In this document: piece after piece, positions 29,157-37,507 of the stretch
Position numbering within the stretch: the stretch's first letter is position 1
Layout: every line of letters starts with the position of its first letter
Source: Streptomyces sp. NBC_00513
GTDB taxonomy: Bacteria > Actinomycetota > Actinomycetes > Streptomycetales > Streptomycetaceae
Assembly (NCBI RefSeq): GCF_041431415.1
Contig: NZ_CP107845.1
Coordinates: forward strand, 4,774,001-4,838,000
Direction of reading: 5' to 3'
DNA length: 64,000 bases
Made by a program: the position numbers and the translations under genes
Notes under the pieces: model-generated
Told to the model about the DNA's origin: nothing
Databases searched by the model: none
What the model saw: only the letters and a program-made list of their open reading frames with translations

Positions 29157-30719
29157 ATGCGGTCTGTCCGCTCGAAGGTGATCGCGGCCGTGCTGGTCCT
29201 CGCGGCGGGCGGCGGTGTCGCCGCCTGGCAGCTGCTCCCCGCCGAGGGCAACGGGCGGGGCACCGCCATCCGGGTCGGGACGAGCGACGTCGTCTCCGAC
29301 CTGGACCCCGCCGGTGCCTACGACGCCGGTTCCTGGGCCCTGTTCGGCAACGTCTACCAGTCGCTGCTGACCGTCAAGCCGGGCTCGGAGGCCCCCGTCC
29401 CGGACGCGGCCTCCGCGTGCCGGTTCCTCGGCGGCAAGCTGACCACGTACCAGTGCGAACTGCGCCCGGACGCGAAGTTCTCGGGCGGCCGCGCGATCAC
29501 GGCGGAGGACGTCAAGCACTCCTTCGACCGGATCAAGAAGATCAACTCCGCGCAGGGTCCGGCACCGCTCTTCAACACCCTGGAGTCGGTCAAGGCCGAG
29601 GGGCGGACGGTCACCTTCAACCTCTCCGGTCGCGACGCCACGTTCCCCTTCAAGATCGCCACGGGTGCCGCGTCGATCGTCGACCGGGACAAGTACCCGG
29701 CCGGGGCGCTGCGCCACGACGGCAAGGTGGACGGCTCGGGCCCGTACGTGCTCGGTGCGTACAAGGCCGGCGAGAGCGCCGAACTGAAGCCGAACCCGAC
29801 CTACACGGGCCAGGCGAAACCTGCCCGCACGCCCGTCACGGTGAAGTACTTCGCGGACTCCGCCGGGCTCGACCGGGCGTGGCGCGACCACCAGGTCGAG
29901 GTCGCCCACCGGGACATGCCGCCCGAGGTGCTCGCGGCCCTGAACCCGGGCCTGGAGGACACCCGGTACCAGGCCTCCGGGGGCACCGAGACCCGCAACC
30001 TCGTCTTCAACGTCCGCCCCGGCTCCACCGCGGCGAAGCCGGCCGTGCGGCGGGCCGTGGCGGCGGTCCTCGACCGCTCGCAGTTGGCGAGCGAGGTCCA
30101 CCGCGGCACGGTGACCCCGCTCTACTCCCTGGTCCCGGCCGGTGTCGCGTCGCACAGCACGCCGTTCTTCGACACCTGGCCGGCGCCGAACACGGCGACG
30201 GCCAGGAAGCTCCTCAAGGCGGCGGGCGTCGCCACCCCCGTCCCGATCAGCCTGGGTGCCAACGAGCGCGGCGCGAACCTCGCGGAGGCCGACGCGATTG
30301 CCAAGCAGCTCACGGCGACCGGTCTCTTCCGGGTGGACGTCAAGGCGGTCGCCAAGTGGGAGGACTTCCAGAAGCAGTACGCGGCCGGCGACTTCGACGC
30401 CTACACCGTCGGTTGGATCGCCGACTTCCCCGACGCGGACAACTTCCTCGCCCCCCTCGTCGGCGCCGGGTCCACGATGAACAACGGCTTCTCCGACAAG
30501 GCCGTGGACGCGCTGATCACCCGTACGCAGGCGCACTCCGACCGGGGCGAGGCGGCGGACGACTTCCGCGCGCTCCAGCGGATCGTCGCGCAGCAGGTCC
30601 CGATGGTGCCGATCTGGCAGAAGAAGGACTACGTGATGTCCCGCGAGGCCGTCACCGGTGCGCAGTACCTCTCCGACGGCACCGGCGTCTGGCGCCTGTG
30701 GGACCTCGACTGGCTGTAG
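29157..30719 (+). CDS. Solute-binding protein of the peptide/nickel ABC type (SBP family 5)
   Basis: About 520 residues, matching the periplasmic-type oligopeptide-binding family: DLDPAGAYDAGSW near the start, the LRPDAKFSGGRAITAEDVKHSF motif region, and GWIADFPDADNF. The N-terminus (SKVIAAVLVLAAGGGVAAW) is a signal or anchor without a lipobox cysteine, unlike most Gram-positive binding proteins. So it may be anchored by an uncleaved helix. No permease or ATPase genes are adjacent. ATG at 29157 was chosen for its spacing from a gggg stretch. GTG at 29112 would add 15 residues. Confidence 0.85.
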   Translation: MRSVRSKVIAAVLVLAAGGGVAAWQLLPAEGNGRGTAIRVGTSDVVSDLDPAGAYDAGSWALFGNVYQSLLTVKPGSEAPVPDAASACRFLGGKLTTYQCELRPDAKFSGGRAITAEDVKHSFDRIKKINSAQGPAPLFNTLESVKAEGRTVTFNLSGRDATFPFKIATGAASIVDRDKYPAGALRHDGKVDGSGPYVLGAYKAGESAELKPNPTYTGQAKPARTPVTVKYFADSAGLDRAWRDHQVEVAHRDMPPEVLAALNPGLEDTRYQASGGTETRNLVFNVRPGSTAAKPAVRRAVAAVLDRSQLASEVHRGTVTPLYSLVPAGVASHSTPFFDTWPAPNTATARKLLKAAGVATPVPISLGANERGANLAEADAIAKQLTATGLFRVDVKAVAKWEDFQKQYAAGDFDAYTVGWIADFPDADNFLAPLVGAGSTMNNGFSDKAVDALITRTQAHSDRGEAADDFRALQRIVAQQVPMVPIWQKKDYVMSREAVTGAQYLSDGTGVWRLWDLDWL

Positions 30720-30760
30720 CGCCGCGGCCCGGGGGCGACCCCCCGAACGGCGTCGGACCC

Positions 30761-31489
30761 CTACCCCTTGCCGGGGTCGGGGTCCGAGGCGCGCTTGCGG
30801 GACACCGCCGTCTGGGCCATGCCGGGCAGGAAGTCCGCGAACAGCTCGTGCACCTCCCGCACCAGCGGCCGCAGCACCCGGAACCGCGCCAGGATGATGC
30901 CGCGCGTCGTCAACTGCGCGCCGCGCTCGGCGAGCCGGCGGGTCTTCTCGCTGTCCGGCGAGCGGTCGAAGACCCAGTACAGGACCAGCCCCATCTGCGA
31001 GAGCCACATCAGCTCCGGCAGCACGTCGGCCAGTTCGTCCGGCACCTTCGTCTTCGCGCCCGCCAGCACCTCGCGGTGCATGTCGATCGCGGCCTTGCGC
31101 GCCGGTTCCGATTCGGGCGAGAAGGGGCTGAGGGGGCTCTCCGGGTCGGCCGCGTTCTTGAAGAACTGCGAAGCGAACTCGTGGTACGGCGCGGCGATGT
31201 CCAGCCAGCTCGTCAGTACGCCCGCGAGCCGCTTCTGCAAGTCGCTCTCGTTGTCCAGGATGGGCCGGACCGCCGCCTGGTGCGCGGCGCCGATCCGGTC
31301 GTAGAACCCCTGGACCAGGTGTTCCTTCGAGGCGAAGTAGTAGTACGCGTTGCCGACCGAGACCCCTGCCTCCTTGGCGATGACCCGCATGGTCGTCTTG
31401 TCGAAGCCGCGCTCCTGGAAGAGCCGGAGCGCGGTTTCGAGGATGAGCGTGCGGGTTTGCTCGCTCTTGGGAGCCTTCTGATCAGTCAC
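30761..31489 (-). CDS. TetR family repressor, probable autoregulator
   Basis: The protein has 242 residues. The N-terminal helix-turn-helix is at about residues 30-52 (TTMRVIAKEAGVSVGNAYYYF), followed by an all-helical ligand-binding domain. The GTG at 31489 lies 11 bp after the stop of the DCC gene, making it the third gene of a unit that begins with the 32336 membrane protein. Two identical-type TTGAAC-NN-GTTCAA palindromes cover that unit's promoter, and this repressor is the obvious candidate to bind them. Its ligand is unknown. The tail is basic. Confidence 0.88.
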   Translation of the reverse strand: MTDQKAPKSEQTRTLILETALRLFQERGFDKTTMRVIAKEAGVSVGNAYYYFASKEHLVQGFYDRIGAAHQAAVRPILDNESDLQKRLAGVLTSWLDIAAPYHEFASQFFKNAADPESPLSPFSPESEPARKAAIDMHREVLAGAKTKVPDELADVLPELMWLSQMGLVLYWVFDRSPDSEKTRRLAERGAQLTTRGIILARFRVLRPLVREVHELFADFLPGMAQTAVSRKRASDPDPGKG

Positions 31490-31500
31490 GGTGTCCGACC

Positions 31501-31926
31501 TTATCGGGGTACGGCGCATCGTTCGTCACAGGCCGCATCCCCGGGCTCCGCTTCGCCGTTGGTACGGACCGCGGATCGCCAGGCGGACGCGGTGTGCATC
31601 GCCGCCCGGGCGAAGGGCCGGCCGGCCGGGGTGGCCAGCCAGTTCGCCTTGGGCCGGTGCTCCGCCAGGGCCCACAGGCACACGATGAGGGCGTCGGTGT
31701 CGGTCCACACCTGGCCCCGGTCGCCGATCACGGTGATCCGGCGGAGCGTCTCCTCGTGGTCGAGACCGGGGAAGAGGCGACGGGCCTCGTAGGACCCGGC
31801 CGGGACCAGCCACAGGGGCGTGAGCCACCGCTGCCCCAGCAGCCAGTGCCGGATGTGGACGCAAAGCGGACAACCGGCGTCGTACAGCACCGTCAGGTGC
31901 CTGGTCGGTGCGGTCGTGTCGGTCAT
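31501..31926 (-). CDS. DCC family thiol-disulfide oxidoreductase-like protein (DUF393)
   Basis: The protein has 141 residues. The family hallmark LYDAGCPLCVHI (Asp, then CPLC) is near residues 14-25, and the VWTDTDALIVCLWAL block follows, as in DUF393/DCC proteins. They have a thioredoxin-like fold and presumed disulfide chemistry, but no confirmed reaction. It lies 5 bp after the small membrane protein gene and 11 bp before the TetR gene in one unit. A redox partner role for the membrane protein is possible but not shown. Confidence 0.87.
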   Translation of the reverse strand: MTDTTAPTRHLTVLYDAGCPLCVHIRHWLLGQRWLTPLWLVPAGSYEARRLFPGLDHEETLRRITVIGDRGQVWTDTDALIVCLWALAEHRPKANWLATPAGRPFARAAMHTASAWRSAVRTNGEAEPGDAACDERCAVPR

Positions 31927-31931
31927 CGGGA

Positions 31932-32336
31932 TCAGGCCCGGGCGGGCGCGGTCCAGCCCTGGGGGGCGACGGGCGGGGTCTGCTGACGCTCCATGATGCC
32001 CCGGCGGCGCATCTTGTTGAGGACCCACACGTTGCCCAGGTGCATCACGCCGAGGACGAGCAGGACCACGCCGAGCTTCACCGACAGGGCCTCGAAGAGC
32101 CCGCGCGCCTCGCTGATGGTCTCGGCCGAGCGGAGGTAGAGCGTCACGAAACCGATGTTCACGAGGTAGAAGCCGACCACCAGGAGGTGGTTCACGGCGT
32201 CCGCGAGCTTCTCGTTGCCCTGGAGGACGTCGGCGATGAAGACCCGGCCGTTGCGGGTGAGCGTGCGGGCGACCCAGATGGTGAGCCCGATGCTGATGAC
32301 CAGGTAGATGACGTACGCGACCACGGTGAGGTCCAT
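31932..32336 (-). CDS. Small four-helix membrane protein
   Basis: The protein has 134 residues with hydrophobic segments at about 5-24 (VAYVIYLVISIGLTIWVA), 47-68 and 84-105, and a charged C-terminus. I recognise a conserved actinobacterial membrane protein that pairs with DCC oxidoreductases but cannot name a function. It is the first gene of the TetR-controlled unit, with its promoter and operators directly upstream (32351-32408). Confidence 0.8.
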   Translation of the reverse strand: MDLTVVAYVIYLVISIGLTIWVARTLTRNGRVFIADVLQGNEKLADAVNHLLVVGFYLVNIGFVTLYLRSAETISEARGLFEALSVKLGVVLLVLGVMHLGNVWVLNKMRRRGIMERQQTPPVAPQGWTAPARA

Positions 32337-32350
32337 TGCCCTCAGCCCCC

Positions 32351-32408
32351 TTGAACGTGTTCAACTGCTGACGTCCACGACTGTAGACCCATTTTTGAAC
32401 AGGTTCAA
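32351..32408 (-). promoter_or_regulatory. Promoter with two TTGAAC-NN-GTTCAA operators
   Basis: Perfect 14-bp palindromes lie at 32351-32364 (ttgaacgtgttcaa) and 32395-32408 (ttgaacaggttcaa), 44 bp apart. Read on the minus strand, TTGAAC (32408-32403) is a -35 box and TACAGT (32385-32380) a -10 box with exact 17-bp spacing. One operator therefore covers the -35 and the other sits just after the start of transcription. This is a classic TetR-type arrangement. Confidence 0.85.
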
Positions 32409-32439
32409 GCCTTCCGTCCGGGCCCGCGCCCGCCCTCCG

Positions 32440-33201
32440 TCAGAACCGGAGCGCCGCCCACCCCAACAGCAGCGCCGCCGTCTCCTCGGGACGCTCCAGC
32501 GACGGCAGATGACCCGCCCAGGGCAGCTCCACGTGCTCGGCGTTCGGGACCAGGGACGGCAGTTCGGCGGGGAAGTCGCGGAAGTCGGGGATGTCGTGGG
32601 CGCCGCCCACGGCGAGGACGGGGGTCTCGATGCCGGCGAGATCGACGGGCGGCTCGGGGAGTTCGAGTTCCCCGTCGGCGGACAGCCCGGCACGGAAGAT
32701 GGCCAGTTGCATCTCCCGCACCAGGGCGTGCGCCGCCCCGTCGGCGTCCGGTCCGAGCCACTGGCGGGCGTTCAGCTCGGCCGCGCCCGCCAGGTCCCCG
32801 GCCTCCAACAGGGCCGCCTCGGCGGCGTTGAAGGCCGTCAGGGCCGCTCCCCGCCGGTGCGCCGGCCGGGCCGGACAGAGCAGGGCCAGGGCGCGGACCC
32901 GCTCGGGCGCGTGCGCGGCGAGGCGCAGGGCGACCCGGCCGCCGTACGAGGAGCCGACGAAGGCGGCCCGCCGGATGCCGAGCGCGTCCAACAGGGCGAG
33001 CACGTCGCCGTCGTCGCTGTACGGGGCCGTCGCGGCGGGGGACTCGCCACAGGTGCGGAAGTCAGGCCGGACCACCCGGAACCCGGCCTCGACCAGGGGG
33101 GCCCACTGCCCGTCCCACATGCGTCGGTCACAGACGGAGGAGTGCAACAACACCAAGGCCGGCCCGTCTTGGGGCCCGGCCACATCATGAGCGAGGATCA
33201 T
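32440..33201 (-). CDS. Alpha/beta hydrolase
   Basis: The protein has 253 residues of the alpha/beta-hydrolase fold. The nucleophile elbow is GSSYGG (about residue 95), the oxyanion strand is LVLLHSSVCDRRMW near residue 18, and the acid/base pair is in GAHDIPDF and PWAGHLPSLERP near the C-terminus. It looks like a small esterase or haloperoxidase-type enzyme. The substrate cannot be predicted. The start at 33201 gives a standard N-terminus. It ends about 100 bp before the next unit and is probably separately expressed. Confidence 0.87.
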   Translation of the reverse strand: MILAHDVAGPQDGPALVLLHSSVCDRRMWDGQWAPLVEAGFRVVRPDFRTCGESPAATAPYSDDGDVLALLDALGIRRAAFVGSSYGGRVALRLAAHAPERVRALALLCPARPAHRRGAALTAFNAAEAALLEAGDLAGAAELNARQWLGPDADGAAHALVREMQLAIFRAGLSADGELELPEPPVDLAGIETPVLAVGGAHDIPDFRDFPAELPSLVPNAEHVELPWAGHLPSLERPEETAALLLGWAALRF

Positions 33202-33294
33202 GGACCGATCCTCGCGCCCCGCCCGCCACGTCACCACCGGATATCGGGCGCCGGGAGGGCGGTCGGCCCGGGGCGCGGGGCCCCGGGCGTCGCG

Positions 33295-33810
33295 TCACAT
33301 GCTGAGCGAGCGCGCGTAGTTGAGCTGGCCCATGACCCACTGGAAGGTGTACGCGTCCGTCGCCGGGATCATCGTGGAGTGGTGGCGGCCGCCACTGGTG
33401 ACGGTGACCTGGACGTAGCCCGTGGTCACCTTCTCCTTCATCAGCAGGAACAGCAGGCCGACCAGGCAGAACAACGCGAAGCAGATCGCCAGCACGATCG
33501 CGTGCGTCGGGATCTTCTCCTCGGTGCGGGACATGTCCATGGCGTTCCACACCGCGCCCCTGAGCGGCATCGTGCCCGCCGGCGTGATGATCTGGTCGCC
33601 GGAGACGGTGATGTCGCCGAGGGAGAGGGTCCCCCCGCCCTGACCGTGGCCGGGGGCGCCCATGGGCATTCCGCCCCCGAGGGTGGGCTGGTAGGCCGAG
33701 TAGGGCTGCGGGTAGCCGTAACCGGGGTTCCCGGGGCCCCACCTGTAGTCGTCCTGCGGGCCCTCGGCGCCCGGGTCACCGGAGTACGGGTTCGGCTGCT
33801 GCTCGCTCAT
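33295..33810 (-). CDS. Proline-rich single-pass membrane protein
   Basis: The protein has 171 residues. The first 60 residues are Pro/Gly/Tyr/Gln-rich. A short domain follows (LSLGDITVSGDQIITPAGTM), then one strong hydrophobic segment at about 105-127 (AIVLAICFALFCLVGLLFLL) and a 40-residue extracytoplasmic tail. The last part (YTFQWVMGQLNYARSLSM) is well defined. I know it as a conserved Streptomyces protein next to sdhB without a known role. The start at 33810 was chosen over a longer upstream reading. Confidence 0.75.
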   Translation of the reverse strand: MSEQQPNPYSGDPGAEGPQDDYRWGPGNPGYGYPQPYSAYQPTLGGGMPMGAPGHGQGGGTLSLGDITVSGDQIITPAGTMPLRGAVWNAMDMSRTEEKIPTHAIVLAICFALFCLVGLLFLLMKEKVTTGYVQVTVTSGGRHHSTMIPATDAYTFQWVMGQLNYARSLSM

Positions 33811-33879
33811 GCGCACGATCCTTCCACAGCACGTCGGCGGCCCGCGCCCCCCGGTCGCGAAACGGTCCGGGAAACGCAG

Positions 33880-33915
33880 CGGGCCCGCACCCCCGTAAAG
33901 GAAGGTGCGGGCCCG
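33880..33915. terminator. Terminator hairpin after sdhB
   Basis: cgggcccgcacc (33880-33891) pairs with ggtgcgggcccg (33904-33915) around a 12-nt loop. It lies just past the end of sdhB, read on the minus strand. Confidence 0.85.
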
Positions 33916-33932
33916 CGGCGACAGGCGTCGGA

Positions 33933-34700
33933 TCAGAAGCGGCGCGTGATCAGGGCACGCTTGACTTCCTGGATCGCCTTCGTGACCTCGATGCCACGCG
34001 GGCACGCGTCGGTGCAGTTGAACGTCGTGCGGCAACGCCACACGCCGTCCTTGTCGTTCAGGATCTCCAGCCGCTGCTCACCGGCCTCGTCGCGCGAGTC
34101 GAAGATGAAGCGGTGCGCGTTGACGATCGCCGCCGGGCCGAAGTACTGGCCGTCGTTCCAGAACACCGGGCACGAGGACGTGCACGCGGCGCACAGGATG
34201 CACTTGGTGGTGTCGTCGAAACGCTCGCGGTCCTCGGCGGACTGCAGGCGCTCGCGCGTCGGCTCGTTGCCCTTGGTGACCAGGAACGGCATGACGTCCC
34301 GGTACGCCTGGAAGAAGGGCTCCATGTCGACGATGAGGTCCTTCATCACCGTGAGGCCCTTGATGGCCTCGACCGTGATGGGCTTCTCCGGGTTGATGTC
34401 CTTGATCAGCGTCTTGCAGGCGAGCCTGTTCTTGCCGTTGATCCGCATCGCGTCGGAGCCGCAGATGCCGTGCGCGCACGAGCGACGGAAGGTCAGCGTG
34501 CCGTCGAGGTCCCACTTGATCTTGTGGAGACCGTCGAGCACGCGCTCCTTCGGGTCGATCTCGATCTGGAAGTCCTGCCACTGAGACTCGTCCGAGATCT
34601 CGGGGTTGAAGCGGCGGATCCGGAAGGTGACCGTGATGAACGGCGAGGCGGCGGCCGCCGCCTCCATCTCGTCCGTCTTGGACAGGGTGGGGGTGGCCAT
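33933..34700 (-). CDS. sdhB: Succinate dehydrogenase iron-sulfur subunit
   Basis: The iron-sulfur subunit passes electrons from the flavoprotein to quinone. It has 255 residues. The 2Fe-2S cysteines are in CAHGICGSDAM and NRLAC. The 4Fe-4S ligands are in CILCAACTSSCP. The 3Fe-4S cluster cysteines are in CRTTFNCTDACPRGI. It is the last gene of the sdhCDAB operon (minus strand), starting at the sdhA stop with a 1-bp overlap. A terminator follows. Confidence 0.97.
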   Translation of the reverse strand: MATPTLSKTDEMEAAAAASPFITVTFRIRRFNPEISDESQWQDFQIEIDPKERVLDGLHKIKWDLDGTLTFRRSCAHGICGSDAMRINGKNRLACKTLIKDINPEKPITVEAIKGLTVMKDLIVDMEPFFQAYRDVMPFLVTKGNEPTRERLQSAEDRERFDDTTKCILCAACTSSCPVFWNDGQYFGPAAIVNAHRFIFDSRDEAGEQRLEILNDKDGVWRCRTTFNCTDACPRGIEVTKAIQEVKRALITRRF

Positions 34701-36451
34701 CAGTACTTACGCTCCATCGGCTGGTAGCGGGTGACGACGACGGGCTTGTAGTCGAGACGGATCGAGTCCGTGCCGTTGTCGTCGACCTCGCGGTACGCCA
34801 TGGTGTGGCGCATGAAGTTGACGTCGTCGCGGTTCGGGTAGTCCTCGCGGTAGTGACCGCCGCGGGACTCCTTGCGCGCGAGCGCGGACACGGCCATGAC
34901 CTCGGCCAGGTCGAGCAGGTTGCCCAGCTCGATGGCCTCCAGCAGGTCCGTGTTGAAGCGCTTGCCCTTGTCCTGCACGGACACGTTCTTGTAGCGCTCG
35001 CGCAGCTCGGCGATCTTGTCGACCGCGGTCTTGATGGTCTGTTCCGTGCGGAACACCATCACGCAGGCGTCCATCGTCTCCTGGAGCTCCAGACGCAGCT
35101 CGGCGACCCGCTCGTGGCCCGTGGAGTTGCGCAGGTGCTCGACCAGCTCGACGACCTGCTGCGCCGGGTTCTCCGGCAGCTCGACGTAGTCGTGCGCGTG
35201 GGCGTACGCGGCGGCCGCGATGCCCGAGCGCTTGCCGAACACGTTGATGTCCAGCAGCGAGTTGGTGCCCAGACGGTTCGCGCCGTGCACGGAGACGCAG
35301 GCGACCTCGCCGGCCGCGTACAGGCCCGGCACGACGGTGGTGTTGTCGGCCAGCACCTCACCCTCGACGTTGGTCGGGATGCCGCCCATGGCGTAGTGCG
35401 CGGTGGGCTGGATCGGGATCGGGTCCGTGTACGGCTCGATGCCCAGGTAGGTGCGCGCGAACTCCGTGATGTCCGGGAGCTTCGCGTCGAGCTGCTCCGG
35501 CGGGAGGTGCGTGAGGTCCAGGTACACGTGGTCCCCGGCGGGACCGCAACCGCGGCCCTCGCGGATCTCCGTGTAGATGGAGCGCGAGACGACGTCACGG
35601 GACGCGAGGTCCTTCATGACCGGCGCGTACTTCTCCATGAAGCGCTCGCCGTCCTTGTTGCGGAGGATGCCGCCCTCACCGCGGGCGCCCTCCGTCAGCA
35701 GGATGCCCATGCGCCAGATGCCCGTCGGGTGGAACTGGAAGAACTCCATGTCCTCCAGCGGAAGGCCCCGGCGGTAGCAGGCCGCCTGGCCGTCACCCGT
35801 GAGGGTGTGCGCGTTGGAGGTCACCTTGAAGAACTTGCCGGTGCCGCCGGAGGCGTAGATGACGGACTTCGCCTGGAACACGTGGATCTCGCCGGTGGCG
35901 AGCTCGTACGCGACCACGCCGGCCGACTTCTTGACGCCGTCCTCCTCGACCAGGAGCTGGTCCAGGACGTAGAACTCGTTGAAGAACTCCACGCCCTCCT
36001 TGACGCAGTTCTGGTAGAGCGTCTGGAGGATCATGTGACCGGTGCGGTCCGCGGCGTAGCAGGACCGGCGGACCGGCGCCTCGCCGTGGTTGCGCGAGTG
36101 GCCGCCGAAGCGACGCTGGTCGATGGTGCCGTCCGGGGTGCGGTTGAACGGCAGGCCCATCTTCTCCAGGTCGAGGACCGCGTCGATGGCCTCCTTCGCC
36201 AGGATCTCGGCGGCGTCCTGGTCGACCAGGTAGTCACCGCCCTTGACCGTGTCGAAGGTGTGCCACTCCCAGTTGTCGTCCTCCACGTTGGCCAGCGCGG
36301 CGGCCATGCCGCCCTGCGCGGCGCCCGTGTGGGAGCGGGTGGGGTAAAGCTTCGTCAGCACGGCCGTGCGGCTGCGCTTCGTCGACTCGATGGCGGCGCG
36401 CATGCCCGCACCACCTGCGCCGACGATGACGGTGTCGTACTTGTGGATCTT
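34700..36451 (-). CDS. sdhA: Succinate dehydrogenase flavoprotein subunit
   Basis: The flavoprotein oxidises succinate to fumarate. It has 583 residues. The FAD loop VIVGAGGAGMRAAIE is at the N-terminus, the covalent-FAD histidine is in RSHTGAAQGG, and active-site residues are in SVHGANRLGTNSLLD. The open frame extends upstream into sdhD but the ATG at 36451 gives the correct start. It belongs to sdhCDAB. The complex is membrane bound and also feeds the respiratory chain. Confidence 0.97.
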   Translation of the reverse strand, partial: KIHKYDTVIVGAGGAGMRAAIESTKRSRTAVLTKLYPTRSHTGAAQGGMAAALANVEDDNWEWHTFDTVKGGDYLVDQDAAEILAKEAIDAVLDLEKMGLPFNRTPDGTIDQRRFGGHSRNHGEAPVRRSCYAADRTGHMILQTLYQNCVKEGVEFFNEFYVLDQLLVEEDGVKKSAGVVAYELATGEIHVFQAKSVIYASGGTGKFFKVTSNAHTLTGDGQAACYRRGLPLEDMEFFQFHPTGIWRMGILLTEGARGEGGILRNKDGERFMEKYAPVMKDLASRDVVSRSIYTEIREGRGCGPAGDHVYLDLTHLPPEQLDAKLPDITEFARTYLGIEPYTDPIPIQPTAHYAMGGIPTNVEGEVLADNTTVVPGLYAAGEVACVSVHGANRLGTNSLLDINVFGKRSGIAAAAYAHAHDYVELPENPAQQVVELVEHLRNSTGHERVAELRLELQETMDACVMVFRTEQTIKTAVDKIAELRERYKNVSVQDKGKRFNTDLLEAIELGNLLDLAEVMAVSALARKESRGGHYREDYPNRDDVNFMRHTMAYREVDDNGTDSIRLDYKPVVVTRYQPMERKY

Positions 36452-36477
36452 CATTGGTTTCGCCTCAGCCCCGTTGC

Positions 36478-36969
36478 CTAGCGGATGTTCGGGTCGAAGG
36501 TGAAGATCACCAGCGTGCCCAGAAGAATGGTGAACACCGTGGCGGTGTAGAGCAGGCCCTTCAGCCACAGCCGCGTGTTGGCGCGCTCCGCGTAGTCGTT
36601 GATGACCGTGCGCAGGCCGTTGGAGCCGTGCAGCATGGCCAGCCACAGCATCAGCAGGTCCCAGACCTGCCAGAACGGGGACGCCCAGCGGCCCGCCACG
36701 AAGGCGAAGCCGATCTTGGAGACGCCGCCGTCCAGCACCAGCTGGATGAGCAGGTGGCCGATGACGAGCACGACCAGGACGATGCCCGAGAGGCGCATGA
36801 AGAGCCACGCGACCATCTCGAAGTTGCCGCGGGTCGAGCGCGGCGTCCTGCCGGTGCGCTTGCGCGGGGCCTCGATGTACGGCGCCGGGTTCTCGACGTC
36901 GTAGAGGGAGACTCCCTCGACGTCGCCGATGGCCGTCTTGGTCATGTTGGGAGAAGTGTCAGAAGACAT
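36478..36969 (-). CDS. sdhD: Succinate dehydrogenase hydrophobic membrane anchor subunit
   Basis: The protein has 163 residues. The N-terminal 45 residues are polar. Three membrane helices follow (MRLSGIVLVVLVIGHLLIQL, LLMLWLAMLHGSNGLR, LYTATVFTILLGTLVIF). His in the first (GHLLI) and second (LHGSNG) helices are likely heme or quinone ligands, as in other anchors. It starts 5 bp after sdhC and ends 26 bp before sdhA, in operon. Confidence 0.9.
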   Translation of the reverse strand: MSSDTSPNMTKTAIGDVEGVSLYDVENPAPYIEAPRKRTGRTPRSTRGNFEMVAWLFMRLSGIVLVVLVIGHLLIQLVLDGGVSKIGFAFVAGRWASPFWQVWDLLMLWLAMLHGSNGLRTVINDYAERANTRLWLKGLLYTATVFTILLGTLVIFTFDPNIR

Positions 36970-36974
36970 GCGTG

Positions 36975-37355
36975 TCACTTCCCGAACAGTTCGAGGTAGG
37001 CGTGACCCAGGACGGGGTACAGGGCCCCGGCCATCAGGACGAGCCAGATGACCACGACGGACCAGAGCATCTGCTTCTGGTAGCGCGGGCCCTTGGCCCA
37101 GAAGTCCACGGCGATCACGCGGAGACCGTTGAGCGCGTGGAACAGGATTGCGGCGACGAGGCCGTACTCCAGCAGCGCGACGATCGGAGTCTTGTAGGTA
37201 GCCACGACATCGTCGTACGCCTCGGGGGAGACGCGGACGAGAGCGGTGTCGAGGACGTGTACGAACAGGAAGAAGAAGATGAGGACGCCGGTGACTCGAT
37301 GAGCCACCCAGGACCACATTCCTTCCCGGCCGCGGTACAACGTTCCAGCCGGCAC
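36975..37355 (-). CDS. sdhC: Succinate dehydrogenase cytochrome b556 subunit
   Basis: The protein has 126 residues with three membrane helices. The typical segments are AHRVTGVLIFFFLFVHVLDTA (His near residues 19 and 33) and LFHALNGLRVIAVDFW, with a heme-ligand His in FHALNG. It anchors the dehydrogenase together with SdhD. It is the first gene of the operon, starting at a GTG. The upstream 150 bp, before the OHCU-like gene end, must carry the promoter. Confidence 0.93.
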   Translation of the reverse strand: MPAGTLYRGREGMWSWVAHRVTGVLIFFFLFVHVLDTALVRVSPEAYDDVVATYKTPIVALLEYGLVAAILFHALNGLRVIAVDFWAKGPRYQKQMLWSVVVIWLVLMAGALYPVLGHAYLELFGK

Positions 37356-37507
37356 GGAAAACCCTCCGGAAGCGGGGCGGGGGCCAGCCGGCTTCTTTGT
37401 CGGTCGGGCCCGGCCGGGTACGGTCCTCCGGCCCCGGACATCGTAGCGACGCTTTGTCGGTTCCCTTGCGCCGGGTCCATCGGTGTGATCAAACAGGCAC
37501 GGACGGA

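Noticed and set aside
32308..34584. A 758-residue plus-strand open frame across several genes
   Set aside because: It is antisense to the hydrolase, a membrane protein and sdhB, all of which have clear motifs. It has no domain of its own.
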